Below, in pieces: positions 1 to 9,132 of a DNA stretch of 64,000 bases. Origin of the DNA: Pseudoalteromonas luteoviolacea (GTDB taxonomy: Bacteria > Pseudomonadota > Gammaproteobacteria > Enterobacterales > Alteromonadaceae). Where the stretch lies: NCBI RefSeq assembly GCF_000814765.1, contig NZ_JWIC01000006.1, positions 464,560-528,559 on the forward strand, in the 5' to 3' direction. Under the pieces are notes generated by a model that worked only from the letters and a program-made list of their open reading frames with translations, did no database searches and was not told the origin of the DNA. The position numbers and the translations under genes are program-made. Numbering within the stretch: the first letter of the stretch is position 1; every line of letters starts with the position of its first letter.

Positions 1-5
1 AGAGT

Positions 6-54
6 ATGGGACAGACACTAATTGTTCAAAAGTAATATGGGACAGACACAAATT
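6..54 (+). repeat. Two REP-like short repeats left of the HUH transposase
   Basis: ATGGGACAGACAC occurs at 6-18 and again at 37-49, the second extending to ACAAATT. Related copies in the opposite orientation lie at 1246-1264, 1593-1609 and 1661-1679, beyond the transposase gene. Short repeats of this kind flanking a REP-associated HUH transposase are probably its recognition sites. Function is inferred from position and orientation. Confidence 0.6.
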
Positions 55-118
55 GATTGCTTAAACCAAGTTACTTAACCACTGTTTAAATATCCAGTTT
101 TGATATGAGGTTAAAGGA

Positions 119-1082
119 ATGACCAGAGCAAGAAAAGCACTTATTGATTTATCGTCAACGTCTTATTACCACTTAATAGCACGGTGTGTACGCCGTGCTT
201 TTTTGTGTGGAGAGGATAAGTATACAGGTAAAAACTTTGACCATAGACGAACGTGGTTGGTAGAGCGGATAAAGTTGTTAAGTAGCTTATTTGCCATTGA
301 AATAGCTGCGTATGCAATTATGAGTAATCACTATCATTTGGTCGTGAAAGTGAATAGACGGCAAGCACTTAGTTGGTCAGATAACGAGGTGATATCAAGA
401 TGGCATAGGTTATACAAGGGTAATCCAATCATTGATAGATTCTTGGACGGGGGTACCCTCAGTGAGGCAGAGCAGTTACTGGTATCTGAGTTAGTTGAAA
501 AGTGGCGAACTCGGCTGTATGACATCAGCTGGTATATGAAAAACCTCAATGAATTCATTGCCAAGAAGGCAAACAAAGAAGGCAACTGCAGGGGAAAATA
601 TTGGGAAGGTAGATACAAATCACAAGCTTTGTTAGATGAAACCGTCATTGCTCAGTTGTATGGCCTATGTAGATTTAAACCCAATTAGAGCAAACAAGTC
701 TAATAAGCTAGAGGACAGCGACTTTACATCGATTCAAGAGCGCATAAAGCATCTTCAAAATAATGAAGCTTTGCACCAAATAAAACAGCCTAAATTACTA
801 AAACCGTTTGGTACAAGAGAGCATGAAAATACATTGCCTTTTTCGTTGTTAGATTACCTAGAGTTAGTTGATTGGACAGGTCGTCATATTCACCCCAAAA
901 AGAAGGGGCACATACCGAAGAATGTGCAGGATATACTTGTTTTACTAAGAATTGAAGAAGCGACCTGGCTGGATAGGATCCAAAATTTTGGAAACCACTA
1001 TGGCAATTTTGCTGGCTCGAAAACCGTATTAAGAGTGCATGCAGCTAAAAATGATGTAAGCTGGTATAAGGGCGTTGGCTAG
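119..1082 (+). pseudogene. REP-associated HUH (Y1) transposase, frameshifted
   Basis: Single-strand transposase of the IS200-like Y1 family, RAYT type, which would cut and join single-stranded DNA at REP-like repeats. The first frame (119-688) contains the metal-binding HUH motif in AIMSNHYHLVVKV near residue 70 and a helix with WYMKNLNEFIAKKAN near residue 140. The homologous tail continues in the +1 frame (about 636-1082), beginning at LSCMAYVDLNPIRA, the usual continuation of this family. One reading-frame change between about 640 and 660 therefore splits a protein of roughly 320 residues. It has no partner genes. The flanking inverted repeats fit its own target sites. It is most likely inactive. 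A programmed frameshift is less likely because I see no slippery sequence. Confidence 0.8.
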
Positions 1083-1245
1083 TAAAACTTAGTTTAAAGT
1101 TCCTTCAAATTTCTACTCCTATAATTTATTAAAATTAAACTATTCATAACCTAAATGTATCTTTAATATCAGATGCCTTGTAGCCGCTTTTCAAAGGTGA
1201 ATGTCTTACTTTGGAAAAGTGTGGGTCCAATGACAGTGCTTGTTT

Positions 1246-1680
1246 AAAATGTGCCTGTCCATATCTAAACCACATTCATGGCCAATATGACACTTCACAA
1301 GCCACCAACGCAACTCTTGATATTGAATTGTTAAGTCCTAATGTCAGTTCTTCAAAGTCGGGCTGTTGGATAAAATTAGCTAAAAAATAGAAAAGTTATA
1401 GACATCATAGGTTTCTGCACGATACGGCTTCGTGCATTGAAGAGTTAAAATAAAAGATAGATTTAACTGGCAAGTAAATCTATAGAGAAAAAGAAACACC
1501 CTGAGATCAAAGCGCTTGTATTAGAATATAATTTGGTCATGTTAAACTTAATTGAAATGACATTAAAAGAGCATATTACGATTATCGTTTTTAAAATGTG
1601 TCTGTCCGATTGATTTCGATTGATTTCGATTGATTTTTCCGATTGATTTTATTTCGTTTATAAAATGTGCCTGTCCAATT
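1246..1680 (-). repeat. Three REP-like repeats in inverse orientation and a GATTGATTTC tandem repeat
   Basis: AAAATGTGCCTGTCC (1246-1260), AAAATGTGTCTGTCC (1593-1607) and AAAATGTGCCTGTCC (1663-1677) are near reverse complements of the repeats at 6-49. Between the last two, 1608-1640 holds imperfect tandem copies of a 10-bp unit GATTGATTTC. The rest of 1083-1850 shows no convincing gene. The arrangement (two copies on one side, three on the other, opposite orientation) matches a REP/RAYT element. Confidence 0.55.
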
Positions 1681-1850
1681 GCCTTTCATTGATTTTAGCC
1701 TCCAATTGGCTTTAATCATACCATTTAGACTTGATTTGAGTTTATTGAATAACAGCACCTTGATTACGTTATAGTTTTTGATCTGATCATATAAAGGGGT
1801 AGAAGTTCAATCATTTAGAAAATAAGACCCTTATGAGTTGAATTTGGGCA

Positions 1851-2120
1851 TCATACCAAGTAATAAATAAAGTTTAAAATCAAAAAAAATACAGATATAA
1901 AAAGGTATCCGACTCCTTTCATATCAGGGATTAACCTATCAATTTCTTGTACATTTTTAGATAGCAAAATCCTTGGGTTGCTAGATAAAAATAAAAAAAA
2001 CCAACCACCAGAAAATAGAAAAATCGAAAAACCAAAATTAGAGTTTATAAAATTAAGGCTTATGGCAAAGTTTAAAAAAGATATAAAAACTAATAACCAT
2101 ACAATACTTTGTTCACTCAT
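1851..2120 (-). CDS. Small membrane protein, candidate bacteriocin immunity protein
   Basis: Unrecognised 89-residue protein with three strongly hydrophobic segments (about residues 6-26, 30-47 and 69-88 from the start used here) joined by a short polar loop rich in Lys, Asp and Glu. The ATG at 2120 is preferred because GGAAG lies just upstream; a TTG five codons earlier is possible. It sits 75 bp downstream of, and on the same strand as, the double-glycine peptide gene at 2196-2414. Small multi-span membrane proteins in this position are often immunity proteins for class II microcins, which is why I propose that role. No sequence homology supports it. Confidence 0.55.
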   Translation of the reverse strand: MSEQSIVWLLVFISFLNFAISLNFINSNFGFSIFLFSGGWFFLFLSSNPRILLSKNVQEIDRLIPDMKGVGYLFISVFFLILNFIYYLV

Positions 2121-2195
2121 CTTAACCACTTCCAATTAAGATCTGGATTATATGAAATAATCCAGATGAATTTTATTTTACGTTACAATCAAGTC

Positions 2196-2414
2196 TTATC
2201 TTGTTGCAAACTTATAAAGCACTGTACCAACACCATAACCGAAGCCAAAGGAGAAGCCAAGCGCCCCTCCAATAACTCCCCCTCTTGTTGCTCCGGCTGA
2301 TGAACCAGTCCAAACAGCTCCGCCAACAGTACCTATCGCGGCTCCCCAATTAAAACCTCGCAAAGCATCACCACCACTTACTTGTTGAACCTCTCTTACA
2401 TTTAATTCACGCAT
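2196..2414 (-). CDS. Double-glycine leader peptide, class II microcin-like bacteriocin precursor
   Basis: A 72-residue peptide that begins MRELNVREVQQVSGG, a textbook double-glycine leader (charged start, hydrophobic residues spaced before GG), so cleavage is expected after residue 15. The predicted mature part of 57 residues is extremely rich in Gly and Ala with small hydrophobic residues (GAAIGTVGGAV, GGVIGGALGFSFGFGYG). This is the composition of membrane-active class II bacteriocins. Such leaders are removed and the peptide exported by an ABC transporter with a C39 peptidase domain, and none is visible in this window. The small membrane protein gene just downstream could provide immunity. 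The leader motif is direct evidence; bactericidal activity is inference. Confidence 0.75.
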   Translation of the reverse strand: MRELNVREVQQVSGGDALRGFNWGAAIGTVGGAVWTGSSAGATRGGVIGGALGFSFGFGYGVGTVLYKFATR

Positions 2415-2501
2415 AATGCTATACTCTATTAAACCGACTTAACTTTTGCATGAGTTGTCGGTGTTGTGCTCATTCTCAAAGTGAGAGTAAGCATTTAAAT
2501 A

Positions 2502-2543
2502 GGCTGACTTTAGCGCCCCGTCTAAAGTTGACTAAAGTCAGCC
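2502..2543. promoter_or_regulatory. 12-bp inverted repeat upstream of the bacteriocin-like gene
   Basis: GGCTGACTTTAG (2502-2513) and CTAAAGTCAGCC (2532-2543) are perfect inverted arms separated by 18 bases, about 90 bp upstream of the peptide start at 2414. A third half, CTAAAGTtGAC, lies in the spacer (2522-2532). It could be an operator or a transcript end. From 2544 to about 3070 the sequence is very AT-rich and I see no gene. Confidence 0.4.
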
Positions 2544-3069
2544 GCCCTTATTTTTAACAAAGGTTTCCAATAAAACTCCGTTAAAAAATCTTGCTTTTTA
2601 TAAAAATCCCATAAGAATATTTTTCCACAGAATAAAATGTATACAATGAAAATTTGCTGGCGATTTTTAAGTTTCTTTAAATAAATTATAAACATATCAA
2701 GAAAAACAAAAAGTACTTTTAAAGAAAATTTAAAAAATCTAAAAACTAAATTTCAAGTCTATGATTTAACAATGTATAAATATGGAGACGTCAAATCAAA
2801 GACCTAAATAAATTAAAAAAATAATAAAAAACACTCCCGTTTTTAAAAAATAATGAAATTAAAAGCTCAAAGTGAGAAAATAACTACCCTAAAATTAAGA
2901 TACGTCTATATAAAACACCTTACTAAGACAATTACATGTTTCAAGCAATACACACTAAAGAACAAAAACCGTTTGTGAAATTTTTCTGGCTTGATGTGGC
3001 TTTGTTCCCTAAATAATTGAACTTCCAGCCTTGTGCGAGATCAAAAAACTTAACGCAATCAAAGCAATG

Positions 3070-4115
3070 ATGACAAAGAAAATTAAAAATTGGCCTGCTA
3101 TTAATCGTGCATTGATGCAATGTGGCAATACTGCTATTTGGCTCAGTGATGAAACGATTTAACAACTGACAAGCAGGAGGGCGTGGCTGTTCAAATATAT
3201 ATTCTGACTTTGTAATTGAAGCTTGCCTGACATTTCAGTCTGTTTTTAATGTGCCACTTCGAGTACTTTAAGGGATGCATCTATCCAGTCAATTGGTTAC
3301 AGCTGCCTGTGTAAACGAGGAAAGCAGCTTAACCTTCAGTACCGGTCCAAGCCCACAACACAAGGGATTACTGAATTTGTTATCGATATCACTGACCTAA
3401 AAGTTTATGGCAATGGCAAGTTGTATGTCGAAAATTCGTTCTGACTTTGTAATTGAAACTTGGCTGACATTTTGGTCTGTTTTTAATGTGTCACTTCGAG
3501 TACTTTAATGGATGCATCTATCCAGTCAATTGATTACAGCTGCCTGTGTAAACGAGGAAAGCAGCTTAACCTTCAGTACCGGTCCAAGCTCACAACTCAA
3601 GGGATTACTGAATTTGTTATCGATAGCACTGACCTAAAAGTTTATGGCAATGGCAATGGCAATGGCAAGTTGCATGTTCGAAAATGCTGATTGAGCAATT
3701 GGTCATGACATTGTCAGTGCAGAGCTATTAATGGTGAATGTAATTGATAAGTATTAGGTGATCGACTGCGGGCACTAAGCGGAAATGATAACCGATTAAT
3801 CAGTGATGGAGCTTATGATACGCATGATTGCTAAGGTGAAATTGGGGCTATAGGTGCCTTAGACCCCTAGGAAAGCATCCAATATTGGGAGAAAGGTCAT
3901 CCGAAAAACAGCGCCATAATATTAATGTATCAACTTGGTTTAAAGTAATGAAAAGAAACGCCTGGCTATTATGATCGTTTATTGGCTGAAACGAACGTTT
4001 ATCGTTTTAAATAACAAGCGGGTGACACTTAAAATGCCGCACCTTCAATAGCCAACACGCAGAAGTGATGATAAAAGCCAAGATGAACAGGTTAGGTATG
4101 CCTGAATATCAGTAA
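3070..4115 (+). pseudogene. Decayed IS5-family transposase
   Basis: Remnant of a DDE transposase of the IS5 group, recognisable in pieces across all three forward frames. KKIKNWPAINRALMQCGN near 3080-3130 is the usual N-terminus. DSTDLKVYGNG near 3625-3660 is the first catalytic Asp region. HDIVSAELLMVNV near 3700-3740 follows the second region, and later fragments (TPRKASNIG, MKRNAWL, QHAEVMIKAKMNRLGMPEYQ) run to about 4115. Many stops and frameshifts show long decay. An internal segment is present twice. No terminal inverted repeats were identified with confidence. The element is not functional. Confidence 0.8.
3202..3687 (+). repeat. 237-bp tandem duplication inside the IS5 remnant
   Basis: The segment 3202-3438 is followed immediately by a second copy from 3439 to about 3687. 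The two differ by roughly a dozen substitutions. The second copy also has a GGCAAT hexamer repeated three times (about 3648-3666) where the first copy has one. The copies have diverged, so the duplication is not recent. Confidence 0.85.
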
Positions 4116-4343
4116 AAATAACAGGGCCAATAGGAAAGAGCTATTTGATCAACAAGGCTTTAACGCTGTACTTTACTTACTTTTTCTAACTTAATTTGCC
4201 TAAGCTTTTAGCTTAACTTAGCAGTAATAAAAAAGTGTCTGTATTAGCTTTAGGGTGCACAGTTTGAAGCCGAAAAACAGTCGGCTAATTTGAATTTTGA
4301 ATAGTTAGCCAACTGTCTTTGGCGTTCAGGTTTGCTGGGAAAA

Positions 4344-4634
4344 TTAATAGCAAGCTCGTTCTTCATTCGCTGAGCCTGTCCCTGTTACCTGTAGTTTTTC
4401 CTCAAAACGTTGGAAATCACTGTTGCTATTTTCATCGGTCACTATTGCCCAACCAGATATAGTAAATGTCTGATTATAATCTTCAGTAAAAGATAGAGTT
4501 AGTGATCCGGTTCTTGAGCTTTGCCCGAATGCCTTTATGTATCTCTCTAACTTCTGACCATCTGCTGAGTATTGAGGTATGCTAAATGTAATTGTAATTG
4601 TAGATTTGTCTCGGCCCACTGATTTTTTAGTCAC
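4344..4634 (-). CDS. Hypothetical protein, possibly a truncated gene end
   Basis: I do not recognise this 96-residue protein. It looks beta-rich: alternating Thr, Ser and hydrophobic residues (STITITFSIPQY, GSLTLSFTEDYNQTFTISGW) with no signal peptide or membrane segment. The start at 4634 is GTG with no clear ribosome binding site. The frame stays open upstream to a stop at about 4713, adding some 26 plausible residues (YAVDAYARSKINASGPNAR) without an ATG. This suggests the 3' end of a longer, truncated gene next to the insertion-sequence remnant. From 4713 to 5086 I see no gene. Confidence 0.4.
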   Translation of the reverse strand: MTKKSVGRDKSTITITFSIPQYSADGQKLERYIKAFGQSSRTGSLTLSFTEDYNQTFTISGWAIVTDENSNSDFQRFEEKLQVTGTGSANEERACY

Positions 4635-5086
4635 TACACGCGCATTAGGCCCTGAGGCATTAATTTTACTTCTGGCATATGCATCGACTGCATAAGTGAA
4701 TTTTTCTTGTTTCTAATAGACTGGTAGTTTTTATATTCTCAATGAGAAAAAGATTTTAAAATTAAGTATTTTAAATTATAACTCAATCAGTTTTATAATG
4801 TAACTAAATTGGTTTTTGTAATTTAATGCATTGGTTTTACTTTTTATTATTTAGGTTGTTTATTTGCAAATTTAATATTTTAAGTTTTGGTTGAATAAAT
4901 TATTAGGACCAAAGGGTTGTCATGTTTTTATAGACATAACGATGCGACTATTATCTGGGTCTTCTGAGAGGGGAGTTATGAAAACTAATTTGATGAGCCC
5001 AATGAGTAGAAATAAAAATATAATATTACTTTAATATTATATTTTATGATAAAAGCCCAACTAAAGAGGGCTTTCAAACCTACCAA

Positions 5087-6544
5087 TTATTGACATGCGC
5101 TAATAAATTGCCAAACTTGCCATTTGCCAGAGTATTGCGCAGGGTGCTGGTTATTTGTGTACCATTTTGCTTCATATAACCGATTATCTATGTGTACTTG
5201 ATCGCCTTTTAGATAGACATCTGCGGCGTGCCAATTGGCAATTCCTTTGCACACCCCAACGCCATCGCCAGGATTCGAGTTGCCTAGCCATTGATTTCCG
5301 ACACCGTAATTCATAGCGCTGAGAATATCGCCATTATCTTGGGCGTATTCCCAAGCAAAAATGCCACCTAGGTTGTTGTTTAGAACATATTGCGCTTTTT
5401 TAATAACGCTGGCTGGGTGATCAAAACCGACAAACGCAGCATCACTTTCTCGCCATGCATAGTGACAATCGCAGTCTGCATCATAACGGACAGTAAATCC
5501 ATTAATGCCTTGCCCATTTTGTCCTATGACTTCTTCGACGATACGCCTGTATGTACCAACACCCTCCTCATCCCATGGCTGAATAGCTTTTGGGAATAGT
5601 CCTGTTGCACTGCCTCCGATATGTGTACCTGAGCTGCTCAGGCTGACCCCGTCAAAACCGCGAGCGTATTTGGCCACGCCAACAACCAACTTATTTGCCG
5701 GAACGCTTTTGTTCAGTAAGTTTTGCACACCTTGAATGACACCATGGGCCGCCATATTTTCACTGTGTGCATCCAAAGAGGTGTGGTGACCAATGTTACT
5801 TTTTGACCACCCGCCAAAAAAGTCATAGGTCATTAAAAATATATGATCAAGGTAGGGTGCTGCGCGCTCGTAATCTATGTTTTTAACATTATTGGAATGT
5901 GTTCCTATTGCACTTGTGATCGAGTATTTCCTACCTAACTCTACCTCCAAGGCATCGAATGCAGTTCTTAAATCCTGCATTAGGTCAGCATAATGTCCGC
6001 CTTCAGCGGGTGTATTTGGCCATTCCCAATCTATATCAATGCCGTCAAAAGCTTGGTGCGTCCGCAAGTAATCTACAACTGATTGAACAAATACCTGCCT
6101 GGCTTGTGGGTCTTTAGCCATGGGAGGAAATGTGTCTGAGCCGCCCCAGCCTCCAACCGAAGGGAGGATTGTTAGGTGAGGGTACTTTCGCTTTAACTGT
6201 GAAAATTTGGCTGCAAACTCTTTGTCTATAGTCGAACTGTCCTCTGCAAGTACATAATCGGGCTTATTGGCGCATACAGCTTGATCATTGGGCAGTTGCC
6301 CAGGTCCGCATGCCCTGAGAAATGCGTATAGGATATGCGTTAAGTTATCGCCAGGTACATCATCAATGGAGCTTGGGTTAGACCAATTCGCAATGTATGT
6401 GCCAACCACTTTATCACTGGTTTGCTTAAATGGCTGATGAGCGCCTGTAAACTCCTGATACTGTGTTTGAGCCAAAGTGGAATGAGTCGCTGACATCAGC
6501 ATCAGGCTAAATAGACCTGTGTTTCTGAATTTATATATTTTCAT
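5087..6544 (-). CDS. Secreted GH18 chitinase with C-terminal chitin-binding domain
   Basis: Glycoside hydrolase family 18 enzyme that cleaves beta-1,4 bonds in chitin by substrate-assisted catalysis. The 485-residue protein starts at the ATG at 6544 behind AAAGGGAC. A signal peptide covers about residues 1-25 (to LAQT). The GH18 barrel follows, with the strand SVGGWGGSDTF and the catalytic motif DGIDIDWEWP near residue 170, which retains both Asp and the proton-donor Glu. The last 55 residues (from GVCKGIANWHAADVYLKGD) form a CBM5/12-type chitin-binding domain with its aromatic residues. It is likely exported by the type II secretion system. No partner gene is adjacent. 6545-7217 holds no recognisable gene. 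Confidence 0.92.
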   Translation of the reverse strand: MKIYKFRNTGLFSLMLMSATHSTLAQTQYQEFTGAHQPFKQTSDKVVGTYIANWSNPSSIDDVPGDNLTHILYAFLRACGPGQLPNDQAVCANKPDYVLAEDSSTIDKEFAAKFSQLKRKYPHLTILPSVGGWGGSDTFPPMAKDPQARQVFVQSVVDYLRTHQAFDGIDIDWEWPNTPAEGGHYADLMQDLRTAFDALEVELGRKYSITSAIGTHSNNVKNIDYERAAPYLDHIFLMTYDFFGGWSKSNIGHHTSLDAHSENMAAHGVIQGVQNLLNKSVPANKLVVGVAKYARGFDGVSLSSSGTHIGGSATGLFPKAIQPWDEEGVGTYRRIVEEVIGQNGQGINGFTVRYDADCDCHYAWRESDAAFVGFDHPASVIKKAQYVLNNNLGGIFAWEYAQDNGDILSAMNYGVGNQWLGNSNPGDGVGVCKGIANWHAADVYLKGDQVHIDNRLYEAKWYTNNQHPAQYSGKWQVWQFISACQ

Positions 6545-7217
6545 AATTGTCCCTTTACATGTTTTACTCGGCAGAACACAAAATAAAAGCACGTTGCGCC
6601 AAGTTCTTTTAGATTGACTGTGCTGACATTAACCGCTCTGTGAATCAGCTTTTTGAGAATATTTTATACATTTGGATTTGCCAAGTTGAACTATGGTCGA
6701 ATAAATTATTCATTAAAGGGACGGGTTGGCATCGCTTTTGGCAAAGTGATGGCGCGTAAATGGCTACGTTGTGATGTTTTACATTAATAAAATGAGATAG
6801 CGCAAACAAGGACTCATAAAGTCAATGTTTACTTATATATTCAAATGGTATATGCGTTCATTGTGCTGCGGAAAACAGCTCTTTTAGCCATCTCTTAGGG
6901 CTTATATTTAGTATTTTTAGCATCTCTATGGGAGTTATTGATTTTCAAGTCTAAGGGAAAACTTGACAAGTTAGAGAAGTGACTCAAAGACCTCGATGTA
7001 TTGTAAAAACGCTAAATAAGCATGCTTTTTTTTCGTATAAATAAAAACACACAGTCATCTCTTTGATAACATGGTATATACTATAGGCTATTAAACGGGG
7101 TGGTTAGTTTTTTTTAACACTATTTTTAAAATGTATATTTATGTAGTTAAGGAATGAAATATACAGTTTTTGTTGTATGTTCCTCGATTGTTTCGAAGTA
7201 ATAATTGTAATACAGTG

Positions 7218-7535
7218 ATGAACGTAATTAAGAATAATTTCACTGGAAAAACGAAGCTATGGGAAGTGTTTTGGGTTCATTTTATTTTCTTGAGTATGGT
7301 ATTAAATATCCTTACGGATGTCATGTCAACGATTGAAAGCTCTGCATATCTATTTGCTTGGATGCCTTTTGTTACAGTTTGGCAAGTTTGGGTGGCTTGT
7401 GGATTATGGCAATGTGCTTTTAATACAAAGTACAGGTTCTTTGCATATATGTCTCGCGTATTGTCTGTAATATCTATCATTATTATTTTGTATTACTACT
7501 ATGAGCTTGCGTTTACAATGAGCGATCTGTTTTAA
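7218..7535 (+). CDS. Small inner-membrane protein of unknown function
   Basis: About 105 residues from the ATG at 7218 (MNVIKNNFTGKTKLWEVFWVHF). The TTG start at 7170 would add a less plausible N-terminus. There are about three hydrophobic segments: residues 17-37, 42-63 and 72-95 (ISIIIILYYYY). The N-terminal pattern, a short basic stretch followed by LWEVFWVHF, resembles small uncharacterised membrane proteins, but I cannot assign a family. No strong ribosome binding site is visible. It stands alone on the plus strand. Confidence 0.5.
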   Translation: MNVIKNNFTGKTKLWEVFWVHFIFLSMVLNILTDVMSTIESSAYLFAWMPFVTVWQVWVACGLWQCAFNTKYRFFAYMSRVLSVISIIIILYYYYELAFTMSDLF

Positions 7536-7810
7536 AATGAGGATAAAGCTAGAATATAAAAAGCATCAAAGAGGGAAACTAAGTTGCACGTGTTTTAAAA
7601 TTATCTTAAGAAACAGGTATAAACGTTATGCTGATTAGCTTTATGGATACTAAAACATAAATGGTAAGGTTGACGTTGTAATAAAAGTGACGTGACTTTT
7701 TAATTTAAAAAATATGCTTACACTTCATTTTAATACTACTAATGTATCGTTATGTTGTGTTTTGTGCGGTTGTAGAGCCCGACTAGTGTTTGAACAGGCA
7801 AATAAGGTTT

Positions 7811-8140
7811 ATGAAAATTATTTCAAAAGTATCAGATCCGATTGAAAAAGCAGACTTATACTTCGGTATTCAACCTGATAATTTACAAAGACCGTTTGTA
7901 TTTGGTGCTGAATGCAATAATCGCAGTATGCCATCGATAGCACGCTGGGGCGCATCTTCGACATTTGGTCTGGATAATTTAGATAAGATTGATGGAACTT
8001 TTTGGCATGATTGGCGAGCGACTTTACGTCAGCTGAATTGTGACTGGGTAATTCCGATTATTGAAAAAGCGGAAAACACCAAAAACATAGAGGCCGCAAT
8101 TGCCGAAATATTGCAAAGGTCCAGTGATAGCAAGCCGTGA
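7811..8140 (+). CDS. Hypothetical cytoplasmic protein
   Basis: Unrecognised protein of 109 residues. The ATG at 7811 is preceded by AAGG at 7804, better than an in-frame TTG at 7790. It has no signal peptide or membrane segment. It is rich in Trp, Asp and Asn (RWGASSTFGLDNLDKIDGTFWHDWRATLRQLNCDW) and ends in an acidic helix. Nothing in the neighbours suggests a role. Confidence 0.5.
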   Translation: MKIISKVSDPIEKADLYFGIQPDNLQRPFVFGAECNNRSMPSIARWGASSTFGLDNLDKIDGTFWHDWRATLRQLNCDWVIPIIEKAENTKNIEAAIAEILQRSSDSKP

Positions 8141-8222
8141 GTGGGAAATTCGGTGAATAAGTGACATATTGTATGCTGCTCAGTTAAGTATCTTAATGCG
8201 TATGACAAAAGGAGTTGTATTT

Positions 8223-8687
8223 ATGTTTAAAGTGGTTAGTTTAGTCACACTATTGTGTTTCGCTTATCACACACAGGCACAGACAAAAACATGTGATTCG
8301 CTGGAGTCTTTGGCTTGGTTGCTTGGTAATTGGAGCGCCCACAACAGTAAGCTAAAAATAGATGAATCTTGGGAAAAAATAAGTAATCAAACTTTTGAAG
8401 GCAGTGGCCAAACGTATTCAATCAAGAAAGATAAAATTGTCAGTAAGGAAACCTTAAGGCTCGTCGAGATGTCTGGTGAGGTCTTTTATATTGCAAAAGT
8501 TTCCAGTAATGAATTGCCCGTTGCCTTTAAGCTAACCTATTGTACTGCTGACACTCATGTGTTTGAAAATTCAAAGCATGACTTTCCAAAAAAGCTGCGT
8601 TATCAAAGATTTGCAAATAATAAAATGAAGGTCTCAGTATCAGGAGATAATGGTAAAGGCTTTTCAATAGATTTTATAAGTAATTGA
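8223..8687 (+). CDS. Secreted DUF6265-like protein
   Basis: A 154-residue protein starting at MFKVVSLVTLLCFAYHTQAQ, a clear signal peptide with cleavage after about residue 20; AAAGGAG precedes it. The mature part has the family pattern of DUF6265: an early LAWLLGNWSA strand, then DESWEKISNQTFEGSG and ETLRLVEMSGEVFYIA, and a HDFPKKLRYQR segment. This suggests a lipocalin-like beta-barrel of unknown ligand located in the periplasm. The gene is monocistronic as far as I can see. 8688-9132 contains no supportable gene. Confidence 0.65.
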   Translation: MFKVVSLVTLLCFAYHTQAQTKTCDSLESLAWLLGNWSAHNSKLKIDESWEKISNQTFEGSGQTYSIKKDKIVSKETLRLVEMSGEVFYIAKVSSNELPVAFKLTYCTADTHVFENSKHDFPKKLRYQRFANNKMKVSVSGDNGKGFSIDFISN

Positions 8688-9132
8688 TATATTGAGTGCA
8701 CAGTTTGTAATGATATATTAAAGCGAGTTTTGACGAAAGGCAAAGTGTAAGGTATACACTGGGGTCACGCTGATAATAACAGACACGCATTGTATTTTAT
8801 ATTGCTCATGAGTCTTACTTTTTAAACTTTGGTGAGTCGGTAAAAGGTTGAGTCACGTTCATTCGACGTGGAGCAAAATTGTCTTACCGTTTATTTGCTT
8901 ACAGGGCTGGTGATGTGTATCTAAAGAGACATACGCAATTAACGCTCTTTGCGTCGATAACCCCAGTTGAGTGCTCTCAGAAAATACTGAAACCGTGCAT
9001 TAACCTGTATAAAATCCAGTTAGACGGTTCTGGCGCGCTCGGTGATTTCATCAACTATATGACTTTATCACCGAGACGATTTTTATTTTTTTGTGATCTT
9101 GAGCCCCCTTGGGAGCTGCTTTACATCGTGTA

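Noticed and set aside
119..1082. Programmed frameshift of the HUH transposase
   Set aside because: No slippery heptamer or downstream stimulator is visible near 640-660, and this family is not known to use frameshifting; an ordinary disabling frameshift is simpler.
2941..3165. Minus-strand frame of 74 codons
   Set aside because: It lies antisense to the decayed IS5 transposase and has no features of its own.
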